A stretch of DNA of 61,580 nucleotides from Thermoflexus sp042408815. GTDB taxonomy: Bacteria; Chloroflexota; Anaerolineae; Thermoflexales; Thermoflexaceae. Position 1 is the first letter of the stretch, and every line of letters begins with the position of its first letter. The notes beneath the pieces were generated by a model that saw only the letters and a list, made by a program, of their open reading frames with translations, ran no database searches and had not been told where the DNA came from. The position numbers were made by a program, and so were the translations under genes. Positions 24,619-33,510 of this stretch are shown one piece after another. Location: the NCBI RefSeq assembly GCF_042408815.1, contig NZ_JBHOQR010000012.1, forward strand, positions 1 to 61,580. The letters run 5' to 3'.

Positions 24619-25170
24619 TTAATGACGCGAGCCGGGGGAAGCACGGGCCGGGACGGGCTCCGGAATGGCCTCCCGGGCTGGCTGAACGCGCCAGATGCGG
24701 GTCGGATCCATAATCCGGTCCGGGAAGAGGATGCCATCCAGATGATCGATCTCATGTTGGAACACGCGGGCCACCAGGCCTTCTGCCCGGATCCGAACCC
24801 TTCGCCCATCCCGATTCAGGCCCCGCACCGTGACGGAACGGGCACGGGGGACCCATCCATACCATCCAGGGATGGAGAGGCATCCCTCCACCCCTTCGAC
24901 GATCTCGGGGGAAGCCTCCACGATCTCCGGGTTGATCACCACATACAGCACACCGCTCCCGGGGACCTCCTCATCCTCCGGGACCTCCACGATGATCACG
25001 CGGAGGGATTCCCCCACCTGGGGCGCGGCGAGGCCGATCCCCTCCGCCGCCCGCATGGTTTCAACCATGTCATCGATCAGGCGCCGGAGGGCCGGCGTGA
25101 TCCGCGTGACGGGCTCCGCCTGCTGCCGCAGGATCGGTTGATCCGCCAGGACGATCGGTCGCACAGCCAT
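24619..25170 (-). CDS. def: Peptide deformylase
   Basis: 183 residues. It removes the formyl group from nascent N-terminal methionine. All three motifs are present: GIGLAAPQVG (45-54), EGCLSIPG with metal ligand Cys97, and QHEIDHLDG with His139, Glu140 and His143. The C-terminal tail beyond DRI is Pro/Arg/Ala-rich and probably disordered. The start is preceded by AGGAGG on the minus strand, followed by a GGGGCCATCC spacer. It heads the def-trxB pair. Confidence 0.97.
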   Translation of the reverse strand: MAVRPIVLADQPILRQQAEPVTRITPALRRLIDDMVETMRAAEGIGLAAPQVGESLRVIIVEVPEDEEVPGSGVLYVVINPEIVEASPEIVEGVEGCLSIPGWYGWVPRARSVTVRGLNRDGRRVRIRAEGLVARVFQHEIDHLDGILFPDRIMDPTRIWRVQPAREAIPEPVPARASPGSRH

Positions 25171-25545
25171 GGATGGCCCCCTCCTCCTTCACCCTTTAAA
25201 TTCGATGCGTCTACCCCTGAAAAGGTGACACGCCCTCTGATTTCTGATTTTAGAGGGATTGGGCTTAACCGGCTACCATTGGGTTCGAGGGCTCAGGTCG
25301 TGCCTCTCTCCGGCACCGATGGGTTTTCTGGCGGAGCTTTCGCAGAGGGCCGGTCGCCTTCGGTGGCTTGACCGACTCTCTAAAGCTCTTAGGGATCCGG
25401 AAGGGGCTGCCCCACGGGGAGCCTTCATCGGGGGCCCGACGTCTTTTGGATGAGCTCCACAGAAAGAGGGAGGAGGTCCCCGTGTTTTCTGTGCCCGTGT
25501 GGCATACCCTCGGCCCTGCTCCAATGCCCGCTCTATCCTGGAGCC
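25171..25545. other. Intergenic/degraded region upstream of the ClC fragment
   Basis: About 375 bases with no supported gene. Short frames here (for example one reading RRLLDELHRKREEVPVF near 25430-25480) have protein-like patches but no recognised family and no ribosome site. It is probably part of the same rearranged segment as the fragments that follow. Confidence 0.4.
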
Positions 25546-25800
25546 ATGTTCACCATCGGCGCGGGCGGCTCGGCGGGACGTGAGGGGCCTATCGTGCAAA
25601 TTGGGGCCTCCTTGGGGTCTACGATTGGCCAGCTGCTCGCGTTTTCGGAGGAGCGGATCAAGATCTTGGTGGCGGCAGGCGCGGCTGGCGGGATTGCGGC
25701 CACGTTTAACGCGCCCATCGCCGGTGTTATCTTCGCCCTCGAGGTGATCCTTGGGGAGTTTGGCATGGCCTATTTCGGCATTGTGGTGATCGCCTCGGTG
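25546..25800 (+). pseudogene. Internal fragment of a ClC chloride channel/transporter
   Basis: About 85 residues carrying the ClC selectivity segments: GAGGSAGREGPIVQIG (the GxGREGP filter), then ASLGSTIGQLL and AAGAAGGIAATFNAPIAGV with IFALEVILGEF. Both ends are missing: the preceding frame is not ClC-like, and the sequence stops at ...IVVIASV, exactly where DUF4349-type sequence begins in another frame. It is a relic, not a functional channel. Confidence 0.75.
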
Positions 25801-25801
25801 G

Positions 25802-26275
25802 GTGAAAGTCGTGGATGAAAACACCTCCGGCCAGGATGTTAGCCAGGAGTATGTGGATCTGGAGGCCCGGCTGGCCAACCTGGAGGCGGCGGCGGCCCGG
25901 CTCCGGGAGTTCCTGAAAGAGGCGAAGTCGGTAGAAGAAGCCCTTCAGGTCGAAGCGCGATTGCGAGAGCTGGAGGGAGAGATCGCCCAGGTGAAAGGCC
26001 GCATGAACTTCCTGAAGGGGCGCTCCGCTTACTCGCTGATCACGGTCATCCTGGAACCGCTGCGTCCGACACCGACCCCCACACCGACGCCCCTCGTCTG
26101 GAATCCTGGGGAAACGTTCCGTGAGGCCACCGGTGTGCTGGGGATCCTGTTGCGGGGCCTGGTGGATATCAGCATCTGGATGCTGGTGCGGGGCGGCCCC
26201 TTTGTGCTCCCGGCCGGGGCGATCGCCTTCGCGGTTTATCGACTCCGGAATCGCCACCGGCCGAAGGCATTGTAA
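25802..26275 (+). pseudogene. C-terminal fragment of a DUF4349 membrane protein
   Basis: 157 residues equivalent to the second half of DUF4349 proteins: VKVVDENTSGQDVSQEYVDL, a coiled coil (LANLEAAAARLREFLKEA, EEALQVEARLRELEGEI), YSLITVILEP, a TPTPTPTP linker and a C-terminal membrane helix (FVLPAGAIAFAVYRL). The normal N-terminal lipoprotein or signal region and first strand pair are absent, having been replaced by the ClC fragment. The GTG at 25802 could initiate translation, but without the export signal the product would be incomplete. Confidence 0.7.
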
Positions 26276-26422
26276 AGACCGGGTGGGGTCTGGGAGCTTG
26301 CCCATGTTCCCGCTGAATCTGGACATTTGACCAGAGCACGCTGACGCCGGGAGATGGGGAACCGGCTCCAACCGGCCCGCGAGCGTCCGCTCTTGCACGG
26401 CCCCCTCTCCCTCAATCTCCGT

Positions 26423-26428
26423 TATAAT
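26423..26428 (+). promoter_or_regulatory. -10-like hexamer before the TPR gene
   Basis: A perfect TATAAT at 26423-26428, 31 bases before the start codon. The nearest TTGCAC is 24 bases upstream, too far for a standard -35, so only the -10 is supported. Confidence 0.35.
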
Positions 26429-26458
26429 CGAATTGACCCAAGGGGAAGGGGGATCCGG

Positions 26459-28903
26459 ATGCAGGAGATCGCGCTTTCCCAGTATTGTGCAGAGATTGAG
26501 CGCCTTCTTCAGGATGAGGCCTACGATGAGGCCATCGCCCATTGTTTCCATATCCTGAAGCGCTATCCGAAGTATTACAGGGTCTATCGCCTGCTGGGCC
26601 AGGCTTATCTGGAGAAAGGCCAGGATGAAGCGGCGATGGATCTCTTCGCCCGGTCGCTTGGCGCGGACCCCGAGGATTTCCTTCCTCGTATTGGCCTCAG
26701 TGTGCTCTACGAGCGACAGGGGAAGATTGCCGAGGCTGCCTGGCAGATGGAACGAGCCTATGAGATCCTCCCCTATAATGAGTTCATTCGCGAGGAGCTG
26801 GCCAAGCTCTATGCCCGCCGCGACGGAGCGCCGCCGGAGTTCCTCCCCCTTACCCGGGGCGCGCTGGCCCGTCTCTATGCCCGGGGCCATTTATACGCCG
26901 CGGCCATCGCGGAGCTGGAGAGCCTTCTTCAGGAAGCGCCCCGCCGCTATGATCTGCGGGCTCTTTACCTGGAGGTGCTATGGCGGGATGGACGTCGCCT
27001 GGAAGCTGCCCGGTCCGCTCAGAGCCTGCTGCAGGAGCTGCCCTACTGCCTGAAGGCCAATCTGATCCTGGGAGAGTTCTGGATAGCCAGCGGCCGCGAG
27101 GCGGATGCCCGGGAGCTGTTCCGACGGGCCGCGGCCGTGGATCCGGAGCTCACCCTGGTCCCGGATCTCCTTGGCCCCACGGCCTCCATCCAGCCGGCTT
27201 CTGTGCGGATTGAACGGCTGATATATGTGCCGCCCACTCCTGCCTATGCCCGACCTCCGGTGGAAGAGGAGGAGATCCCGGAGTGGCTGCAGGCCTTAGG
27301 CCTTCCCCTGGGTGAGGCGATCCCATCCGCGGAAGCCCCTGCCCCGGTGGGGCAGGAGGAGGTTCCCGAGATGGCTCCGGAAACTCCTCCCCCCGTGGAG
27401 ATCCCGCAGGAAGCGCCTCCAGAGCCGATCCCCGAGCCGCTGGAATGGCTTCGCGCGCTAGAAGGGGCTCCGTTCCCCGAAGAGGAGGGGCCTACCACAG
27501 TCGCGGAAGAGGGGCCCGAATGGCTTCGCGCGGTGGAAGCGCCAGCCCCACCTGGGATGGAGGAGGCCATCCCGGAAGCCGAATTGCCGGAGTGGTTGAA
27601 GGCGGATTTCGCCCTGCCGCCGGAGGAAGAGCTTCCGCCCCCACGGGAGGTCCCGTGGGAAGAGGAGGGATTCCCGGGCCTGGAGTGGCCAGGGCCTCCT
27701 CCGGCGGAGGCCCCAGAGATCGTCGCACCGCCTGAGGAGATCCGGTCCGCGGAGGAAGCAGCGCTTGAAGCCCATCAGGCAGAGGAGGTTCCTGGAACCG
27801 AGCTTCCTGCAGAGGTCGAGGGAATCCAGCGGGTGCAGGAACCTTCTGGGGGCCCGACCCCGGAGTTCGTTGGTCTTCCTCCACTTCCGGAGTCCTTGAG
27901 CCCCGAGGAGGCCCTGGCCTGGCTGGCTCGGATTGCGGAGGGGAAAGAGGAAATGCTGCGCGCCCAGGCGGAGCGGGAGGCGGAGGCCCGGATGGCGGAG
28001 ATCCTGGGCCGTCGTCCACCGGAAGCACAGGAGCCCGCTCTTCCTTCGGAACCCGTGGAGGCAGCGCCTTCGCCGGAACTCCCGGAGCTCCCATCCAGCG
28101 TGGAGATGGAGGAGGTGGCTGCGGAAGAGAAAGCGGTGCTCCCGGAATGGCTGCTGGCCCTTAAGCCGCCGGAGGAAGCGCTGGAGGCGACTCCTTCCGA
28201 GGAGGCCCAATTCCAGGCGCTGCTGGAGGAGGCCGCGGCGCAGCCGCTGGAGATCCCCCCGGAGTGGATGGCGGAGCTCGGGCTGTTCCAGGAACCAGCG
28301 CCTGCGGAAGTGCTATCGGGTAGGGAAGCATTGCCCGTCGAGTCCATGCCCCCAGAGCTTCTGACGGAAACCCCGCCGGGGAGGGAGGAGGTTAGGGAAG
28401 CGGGGTTGGAAGAAGAACCTGCCCCGCCGATGGCTGGAACCCCGCCTGCTGTGGCAGCACCGATCTGGGATCTGCTGGCAGTGGATGAGGGGGTTCCGCC
28501 CGCAGGGAAGGTGCCGGAGGTCCTTCCTCCCGTGGATCTCCGTTGGCTGGAGCGTCTGCAGGCGGTTCCGATCGCGGAAACGATGGCCGGACCGCTGTTG
28601 GGGATCCTGGCGGAATATGAGGTCCGGCTCAAGGAGCAGCCGCGCGACCATGAGACCCGCTTGGCGATGGCCCGGCTGCTCTTCAATCTGGGCGACACGG
28701 CGCGCGCGGTTCGGGAATATCAGCGCCTCCTGCGGGTCGCCTCGATGCGCGATACGGTGATCACGGATCTGGAGCAGGCCGTGCAATTGCGGCCCACCGA
28801 CTCGCGGCTCTGGCAGGTTCTGGGAGATGCCTATCAGGGGGCCGGGAAGCTTCAGAAGGCCCTGGAGGCTTACCGGCGGGCTCTTGCCACTTTAGGCTCG
28901 TAG
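26459..28903 (+). CDS. TPR protein with Glu/Pro-rich middle bearing PEWL motifs
   Basis: 814 residues. Residues 1-250 are TPR-like helical repeats (YDEAIAHCFHILKRYPKYYR, VYRLLGQAYLEKGQDEAAM). The middle, about 270-690, is low-complexity Glu/Pro/Ala and contains six spaced motifs of the form PEWL or close to it: EIPEWLQAL, LEWLRALE, GPEWLRAVE, LPEWLKAD, LPEWLLAL and PPEWMAEL. The C-terminus returns to TPR (YEVRLKEQPRDHETRLAMAR, RLWQVLGDAYQGAGKLQKAL). TPRs bind proteins, and the short hydrophobic motifs on an acidic tether look like repeated docking sites. No catalytic domain, signal or membrane helix is present. The start has AAGGGGG upstream. Confidence 0.8.
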   Translation: MQEIALSQYCAEIERLLQDEAYDEAIAHCFHILKRYPKYYRVYRLLGQAYLEKGQDEAAMDLFARSLGADPEDFLPRIGLSVLYERQGKIAEAAWQMERAYEILPYNEFIREELAKLYARRDGAPPEFLPLTRGALARLYARGHLYAAAIAELESLLQEAPRRYDLRALYLEVLWRDGRRLEAARSAQSLLQELPYCLKANLILGEFWIASGREADARELFRRAAAVDPELTLVPDLLGPTASIQPASVRIERLIYVPPTPAYARPPVEEEEIPEWLQALGLPLGEAIPSAEAPAPVGQEEVPEMAPETPPPVEIPQEAPPEPIPEPLEWLRALEGAPFPEEEGPTTVAEEGPEWLRAVEAPAPPGMEEAIPEAELPEWLKADFALPPEEELPPPREVPWEEEGFPGLEWPGPPPAEAPEIVAPPEEIRSAEEAALEAHQAEEVPGTELPAEVEGIQRVQEPSGGPTPEFVGLPPLPESLSPEEALAWLARIAEGKEEMLRAQAEREAEARMAEILGRRPPEAQEPALPSEPVEAAPSPELPELPSSVEMEEVAAEEKAVLPEWLLALKPPEEALEATPSEEAQFQALLEEAAAQPLEIPPEWMAELGLFQEPAPAEVLSGREALPVESMPPELLTETPPGREEVREAGLEEEPAPPMAGTPPAVAAPIWDLLAVDEGVPPAGKVPEVLPPVDLRWLERLQAVPIAETMAGPLLGILAEYEVRLKEQPRDHETRLAMARLLFNLGDTARAVREYQRLLRVASMRDTVITDLEQAVQLRPTDSRLWQVLGDAYQGAGKLQKALEAYRRALATLGS

Positions 28904-28966
28904 CCGCTGGCCTCGCGCCAGGGGGATCACCGCCCTTAAAGAGAACCAGACCCCGGAGGGGCATCC

Positions 28967-29461
28967 ATGCGAATCGGGATCCTGAGCGATACCCATGACC
29001 ATATCGAAAACACCCGTCGGGTCCTGGAGCTCCTTCGTCAGGAACAGGTTGAGCGTCTTTTCCACTGCGGCGATGTTACCTCGCCGGAGGTTGTCTCCCT
29101 GTTCGAAGGCTGGGATGTGCTGTTCGTCCGGGGCAATCTGGATCGCCTGGATACGCTCGAGCCGGCCGTGGTCGCCCTGGGGCGCCAGCCCTTCCTGGGC
29201 GATGAGTTGAGCACCACAATGGCTGGCCGTCGCATCCTCATCCTCCATGGCGATGATACGGAGCGCTTGAAACAGGCGATTGCATCAGGGGAGTTTGACT
29301 ATATTTTCCATGGCCATACCCATCGGCGTCGGGATGAACGGGTCGGTCGGACCCGGGTCATCAACCCGGGCGCCCTGGGAGGGATCCGGCATGAAAGCCG
29401 CTCTTTCTGCATCCTGGATCTGGAGACCGATGAGCTTCGCTTCATCGAGGTTGAGCCATGA
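28967..29461 (+). CDS. YfcE/MJ0936-type metallophosphoesterase
   Basis: 164 residues. The calcineurin-like metal motifs are all present: GILSDTHDH, HCGDVTS, VRGNLD, ILHGDD and FHGHTHRRRD. Members hydrolyse phosphodiesters such as bis-pNPP or cyclic nucleotides, and the physiological substrate is uncertain. GGAGGGG lies seven bases before the ATG. Its stop overlaps the thioesterase start (ATGA), so the two are translated together. A longer paralogue is at 41392. Confidence 0.9.
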   Translation: MRIGILSDTHDHIENTRRVLELLRQEQVERLFHCGDVTSPEVVSLFEGWDVLFVRGNLDRLDTLEPAVVALGRQPFLGDELSTTMAGRRILILHGDDTERLKQAIASGEFDYIFHGHTHRRRDERVGRTRVINPGALGGIRHESRSFCILDLETDELRFIEVEP

Positions 29462-29901
29462 GGGAGGAGCTCTTCCCGCCGGATCTGTCGTTCCGCATGG
29501 CCGTGCCTATCGAGGTCCGCTTCCGGGATATGGACGCGATGGGCCATGTCAACAACGCGGTCTATTTCACTTACTTTGAGCAGGCGCGCCTCCATTACAT
29601 CCGCCAGCTGGCCGGGCTTCCTCCTCCTCTGGAACCCTTTGGGATGATCGTAGCAGAGGCCTTGTGTCAATATCGAGCCCCGATCACCATGGGGATGCCG
29701 ATTCAGGTCTGGATCCGGGTCGCTGAAGTGCGTCAGCGGAGCTTCGTCTTCCTGTATAAGATCGAGCGCTGCGACAGCGGCCAGATAATGGCCCTGGGGC
29801 GCTCGGTGCAGGTGGCTTACGATTATGCGCAGGGAGTCCCTGTGCCGATCCCGGAGCCCTGGCGCGAGCGGTTCCTTCAATTCGAAGCGGGCACGATGTA
29901 A
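29458..29901 (+). CDS. Acyl-CoA thioesterase, hotdog fold (YbgC/4HBT-like)
   Basis: 147 residues. The VRFRDMDAMGHVNNAVYFTY segment holds the conserved Asp and HVNN of 4HBT thioesterases, which hydrolyse acyl-CoA or aromatic-CoA thioesters. The GRSVQVAYDYAQG end is typical of the fold. The start overlaps the preceding phosphodiesterase stop by four bases. The substrate cannot be inferred from the neighbours. Confidence 0.9.
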   Translation: MREELFPPDLSFRMAVPIEVRFRDMDAMGHVNNAVYFTYFEQARLHYIRQLAGLPPPLEPFGMIVAEALCQYRAPITMGMPIQVWIRVAEVRQRSFVFLYKIERCDSGQIMALGRSVQVAYDYAQGVPVPIPEPWRERFLQFEAGTM

Positions 29902-29999
29902 CACTCAAAGCACGTTTTTTCGTGCCCCTTATGGCTTGAAAGTGAAAGGTCATCCTCTGCATCGAAGTCCAGCGGCGAAGAAGGAGGGTTCCGCGTGCT

Positions 30000-31073
30000 A
30001 TGAGCATTGTCGACGCTCATGAAGATCTGGCTTGGAATGCCCGGTCGTTCGGCCGGGATTACACCCAATCCGCCTATGCTATCCGGGAGCAGGAGGAGGG
30101 GACGGAGATCCCGAGTTTGAACGGGCGGTGCATGCTGGGTTTCCCCGAATGGCTAGCCGGCGGGGTGGCGGTGATCTTTGGGACGATCTTTGTGATGCCC
30201 GCGCGCCGAGCCCGTTCTCCTCGGGAACGGACCTATCGAACGCCCGAGGAGGCCTATGCGGAGGGGATGGCCCAGCTGGATTACTACGAGCGCCTGGCGG
30301 ACACTCAGCCGCGCTTTCACCTGATCAACACGCGAAAAGATCTCGAGGTCGTGCTGGAAACTTGGAAGGAGCCTCATCTGGAGGCCGATGCCCGGCGCAT
30401 TGGGATCGTCCGGCTGATGGAGGGCGCGGATCCGATCCGACGGCCGGAGGAGGTAGAGGTCTGGTATGAACGGGGTGTGCGGATCATCGGCCTGTCCTGG
30501 GGGGCCACTCGCTATGCCGGCGGAACCGGGGAGCCTGGCCCTCTGACCGATGAGGGCCGTCGTCTCCTGAAGGCGATGCAGGAGTTCCCTCTCATCCTGG
30601 ACCTCAGCCATATGGCGGAGCAGAGCTTCTTCGAGGCCCTGGACCGCTATGAGGGCCCGGTGATCGCCAGCCACTCGAACCCCCGGGCGCTGGTGCCGGG
30701 AGATCGTCACCTTTCTGATGCGATGATCCGGGCCTTGGCGGAACGGGATGGCGTGGTGGGAGTGGTGCTTTGTAATCGGATGCTGAAGAGAGGGTGGACA
30801 CGAGGGGATCCCAAGGAAGCGGTGACCATCTGGGATGTGGTGCGGGCCATCGATTACGTCTGTCAGCGAGTCGGGGATGCGCGCCACGTGGGGATCGGAA
30901 GCGATTTCGATGGGGGGTTCGGCGCGGAGTCCGCACCGGCGGAATTCGACACGGTGGCCGATCTCCCGAAAATCGCCCAGGCGCTCCGGGAAGCCGGCTT
31001 CGCGGAGGCAGACATTGAAGCCGTGATGGGCGGAAACTGGTTGCGGATCCTGCGACAAGGGCTTCCCGATTGA
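30000..31073 (+). CDS. Membrane dipeptidase-like protein (peptidase M19)
   Basis: 357 residues of the renal dipeptidase family. DAHEDLAWN supplies the first His-x-Asp-type ligands, ILDLSHMAEQSF and VIASHSNPRALVPGDRHLSD carry the next histidines, and GIGSDFDGGFG and MGGNWLRIL complete the signature. It would hydrolyse dipeptides with a dehydro- or D-residue. It has no signal peptide, so cytoplasmic action is likely. The first motif reads HED rather than the common HxD, which is seen in many bacterial members. AAGGAGGG is 11 bases before the ATG. Confidence 0.9.
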   Translation: MSIVDAHEDLAWNARSFGRDYTQSAYAIREQEEGTEIPSLNGRCMLGFPEWLAGGVAVIFGTIFVMPARRARSPRERTYRTPEEAYAEGMAQLDYYERLADTQPRFHLINTRKDLEVVLETWKEPHLEADARRIGIVRLMEGADPIRRPEEVEVWYERGVRIIGLSWGATRYAGGTGEPGPLTDEGRRLLKAMQEFPLILDLSHMAEQSFFEALDRYEGPVIASHSNPRALVPGDRHLSDAMIRALAERDGVVGVVLCNRMLKRGWTRGDPKEAVTIWDVVRAIDYVCQRVGDARHVGIGSDFDGGFGAESAPAEFDTVADLPKIAQALREAGFAEADIEAVMGGNWLRILRQGLPD

Positions 31074-31116
31074 GCGGATGAAGGAGCCCTGCAGGAGCGT
31101 TTGGGGGAAAGGGGGT

Positions 31117-31138
31117 CTTTGACCTCGAGAGGTCGAAG
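31117..31138. repeat. Perfectly centred palindrome in an intergenic gap
   Basis: CTTTGACCT-CGAG-AGGTCGAAG, nine-base arms with one T-G pair in RNA terms, between the M19 and PfkB genes. It could be an operator or an RNA hairpin; no U-tract follows, so it is not a typical terminator. Confidence 0.5.
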
Positions 31139-31209
31139 GGCCTTCGTTATCGTAGAAAAGGGAAGTCCTGTCAAGGAACAGAGTAAGGATCGATGGGGGG
31201 AGGCGAGGG

Positions 31210-32157
31210 ATGTGGCGGGCCAGGGAGGGGCTGGAGGAGCGACCGGTTCTGGTGATCGGAGCCGCCGGTCTGGATCTCAAGGGTTACTCGGCCGGGGCAA
31301 TCCGGCTGGCCGCTACCAATCCGGGCCACGTGCGCCGGAGCGTGGGCGGCGTGGCCCGCAACATTGCGGAGAACCTGGCCCGACTGGGTCATCCGGTCCT
31401 CCTGATCTCGGCAGTCGGGAACGATGAGGCGGGGCAGTGGGTGCTGGAGCGAACTCGGGGCGCAGGGGTTGACGTCACGCATGTGATGGTGGTCCCCGAT
31501 GGGCGAACCGGGATTTACCTTGCGGTCCTGGACGAACAAGGTAATCTGGTGGTCGCGGTGGATGACATGGGGATCCTCGAGGCGATCACGCCGCGTTATC
31601 TCCAGACATGCCGGACCCTGTTTGAGCAGGCCGCCATGGTGGTGCTGGATGCGAATCTCTCCCCGGCCGCTTTGCGGATGGCGGTTCGCCTCGCCCGTCG
31701 CTTCGGTGTCCCTGTCGCTGCGGATCCAACCTCGCCGACCCTGGCCATGCGCCTCCGGCCGATCCTTCCCGAGCTGCACCTGGTGACGCCCAATACGGCG
31801 GAGGCCGAAGCGTTAACCGGGCTGCCGGTTTCCGGCGTGGATGAAGCGCTCTTCGCGGCCCGCTATCTTGCCGCGCTGGGCGTGCAGATCGCTATCATCA
31901 CCATGGCCGAGCTGGGCCTGGTCTACGCAGCCGGGGATCTCAGCGGGCACATCCCGGCTTTGCGGACAGAGATCGTGGATTTCACCGGGGCGGGGGATGC
32001 TCTCACAGCCGCGGTGATCTTCGCGCTCCTTCACGGCATCCCGATCGAGGAAGCGGTTCGCCTGGGGATTGCAGCAGCCGCTCTGACCCTTCGCTCCCAG
32101 GAGACCGTTTCCCCGGATCTCAGCCTGGAGCAGCTGTATGAGCAGCTGGTGATTTGA
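31210..32157 (+). CDS. PfkB family carbohydrate kinase, pseudouridine-kinase-like
   Basis: 315 residues. VLVIGAAGLDLKGYS, then ATNPGHVRRSVGGVARNIAE and NLARLG, match the start of YeiC/PsuK pseudouridine kinases closely, as do LVVAVDDMGI and the C-terminal LSLEQLYEQL. DFTGAGDALTAA holds the catalytic Asp and anion hole of PfkB enzymes. PsuK phosphorylates pseudouridine for cleavage by PsuG, but psuG is not adjacent, so the specificity is inferred from similarity only. Ribokinase or another nucleoside kinase activity remains possible. A GGAGGCGAGGG tract precedes the ATG. Confidence 0.85.
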   Translation: MWRAREGLEERPVLVIGAAGLDLKGYSAGAIRLAATNPGHVRRSVGGVARNIAENLARLGHPVLLISAVGNDEAGQWVLERTRGAGVDVTHVMVVPDGRTGIYLAVLDEQGNLVVAVDDMGILEAITPRYLQTCRTLFEQAAMVVLDANLSPAALRMAVRLARRFGVPVAADPTSPTLAMRLRPILPELHLVTPNTAEAEALTGLPVSGVDEALFAARYLAALGVQIAIITMAELGLVYAAGDLSGHIPALRTEIVDFTGAGDALTAAVIFALLHGIPIEEAVRLGIAAAALTLRSQETVSPDLSLEQLYEQLVI

Positions 32158-32281
32158 TCAACCGCATTGGGGGATTTCGGGGCCGGCCTGGCCCTAAAGC
32201 GGGGAGGAGTCCTTCGGTCTCCCCAGATCGAAGCCCAGCGGCGGATGTCCTCAGCGAGTGCCACTCGCCGGGAGAACGATC

Positions 32282-33433
32282 ATGACATCGTTCATAACCT
32301 GGATGGAACGATTCTTCGCGCTTCGGGAGGAGTTGGTCTCTTTGTTGCGTGAGCTCGCCCTTCGGGAATCGCCCACCACGGAAAAGGGGGCTGTGGATCG
32401 ACTCGGGGAGTTTGTGGCGGATCGCCTGCGGGATCTCGGGGCCCGGGTGGAGCGCATCCCCCAGGAGACGGTGGGCGATCACTGGATTGCCACCTGGGGG
32501 GATCCGGAATCCTCCACCCAGATTCTCACCCTCTGCCATCTGGATACGGTATGGCCTCTGGGAACCCTGGCCCGGATGCCCATCCGGGAGGAGAACGGCC
32601 GGCTCTACGGGCCCGGCGTCTTCGACATGAAAGGCGGGATCGCCATCCTCCTGGGGGCCCTGCAGGGACTCCAGGCCCTGGCTGTTTGCCCTCCCCACCG
32701 GATCCGCATGCTCTTCACCAGTGATGAGGAAACCGGTAGCGAGACCTCTCGCCCTCTGATCGAGGAGGAGGCCCGGCGCAGCCATCTGGTGCTCTGTCTG
32801 GAGCCCGCGCTTCCGGATGGAAGCTTGAAGACCTTCCGGAAGGGGGTGGGGGATTTTGTGGTGGCGGCCTATGGTCGATCGGCTCATGCCGGGGCCGACC
32901 CTCAGCGCGGGGTCAACGCCATTGAGGAGCTGGCCTATCAGATCATGCGCTTGCGGGGGCTGGCAGACCCCCGGCGGGGCACTACGGTGACCGTGGGGGT
33001 GATCCGGGGTGGGACCCGCCCGAATGTGGTGCCGGAGTATGCGGAGATGGTGGTGGATGTGCGGGTGGCCACGCGGGCGGAGATGGATCGGATCGAGAAG
33101 GCTTTCCGGAATCTGCGGCCGGTTTTGGATGGCGCTCGCCTGGAAGTCCGGGGCGGGTTCAACCGGCCCCCTATGGAGCGCAACGCGCTCATGGTGACGA
33201 CCTTCGAGCGGGCCCGCGCCATCGCCGCGGCGTTGGGGCTGGCCCTGACCGAGGGGGGAACCGGAGGGGGGAGCGATGCGAATTTCACCGCGGCGCTGGG
33301 CATCCCCACCCTGGACGGCCTGGGGGCCATCGGGAACGGCGCCCATGCCCTGGATGAGCACGTGCACATCGATTCCCTCCCTCAGCGGGCCGCCCTGGTC
33401 GCCGCTTTGCTGGCTCGATGGACGGTATTATAG
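32282..33433 (+). CDS. M20 family metallopeptidase (CPG2-like)
   Basis: 383 residues. Zinc ligands are seen in LCHLDTVWP (His, Asp), GVFDMKGG (Asp), TSDEETGS (Glu-Glu catalytic pair) and the C-terminal HALDEHVH; the dimerisation domain contains GRSAHAGADP. This is the glutamate carboxypeptidase/ArgE-DapE superfamily, which cleaves C-terminal Glu or acyl-amino bonds. The exact substrate is unknown. The ATG at 32282 has GGGAG eight bases upstream; the gene follows the PfkB kinase by about 125 bases. Confidence 0.9.
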   Translation: MTSFITWMERFFALREELVSLLRELALRESPTTEKGAVDRLGEFVADRLRDLGARVERIPQETVGDHWIATWGDPESSTQILTLCHLDTVWPLGTLARMPIREENGRLYGPGVFDMKGGIAILLGALQGLQALAVCPPHRIRMLFTSDEETGSETSRPLIEEEARRSHLVLCLEPALPDGSLKTFRKGVGDFVVAAYGRSAHAGADPQRGVNAIEELAYQIMRLRGLADPRRGTTVTVGVIRGGTRPNVVPEYAEMVVDVRVATRAEMDRIEKAFRNLRPVLDGARLEVRGGFNRPPMERNALMVTTFERARAIAAALGLALTEGGTGGGSDANFTAALGIPTLDGLGAIGNGAHALDEHVHIDSLPQRAALVAALLARWTVL

Positions 33434-33510
33434 TTGAAAGCGAACCTCCCTCGATGATTGGATTAGGTTTTGCCGATTGTGAAGCTTCCGGTTCGGGGCA
33501 ATGTCATGCG

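Noticed and set aside
29911..29926. GCACG-TTTTTT-CGTGC hairpin after the thioesterase as a terminator
   Set aside because: The T-run is in the loop, not after the stem, and the stem is only five base pairs.
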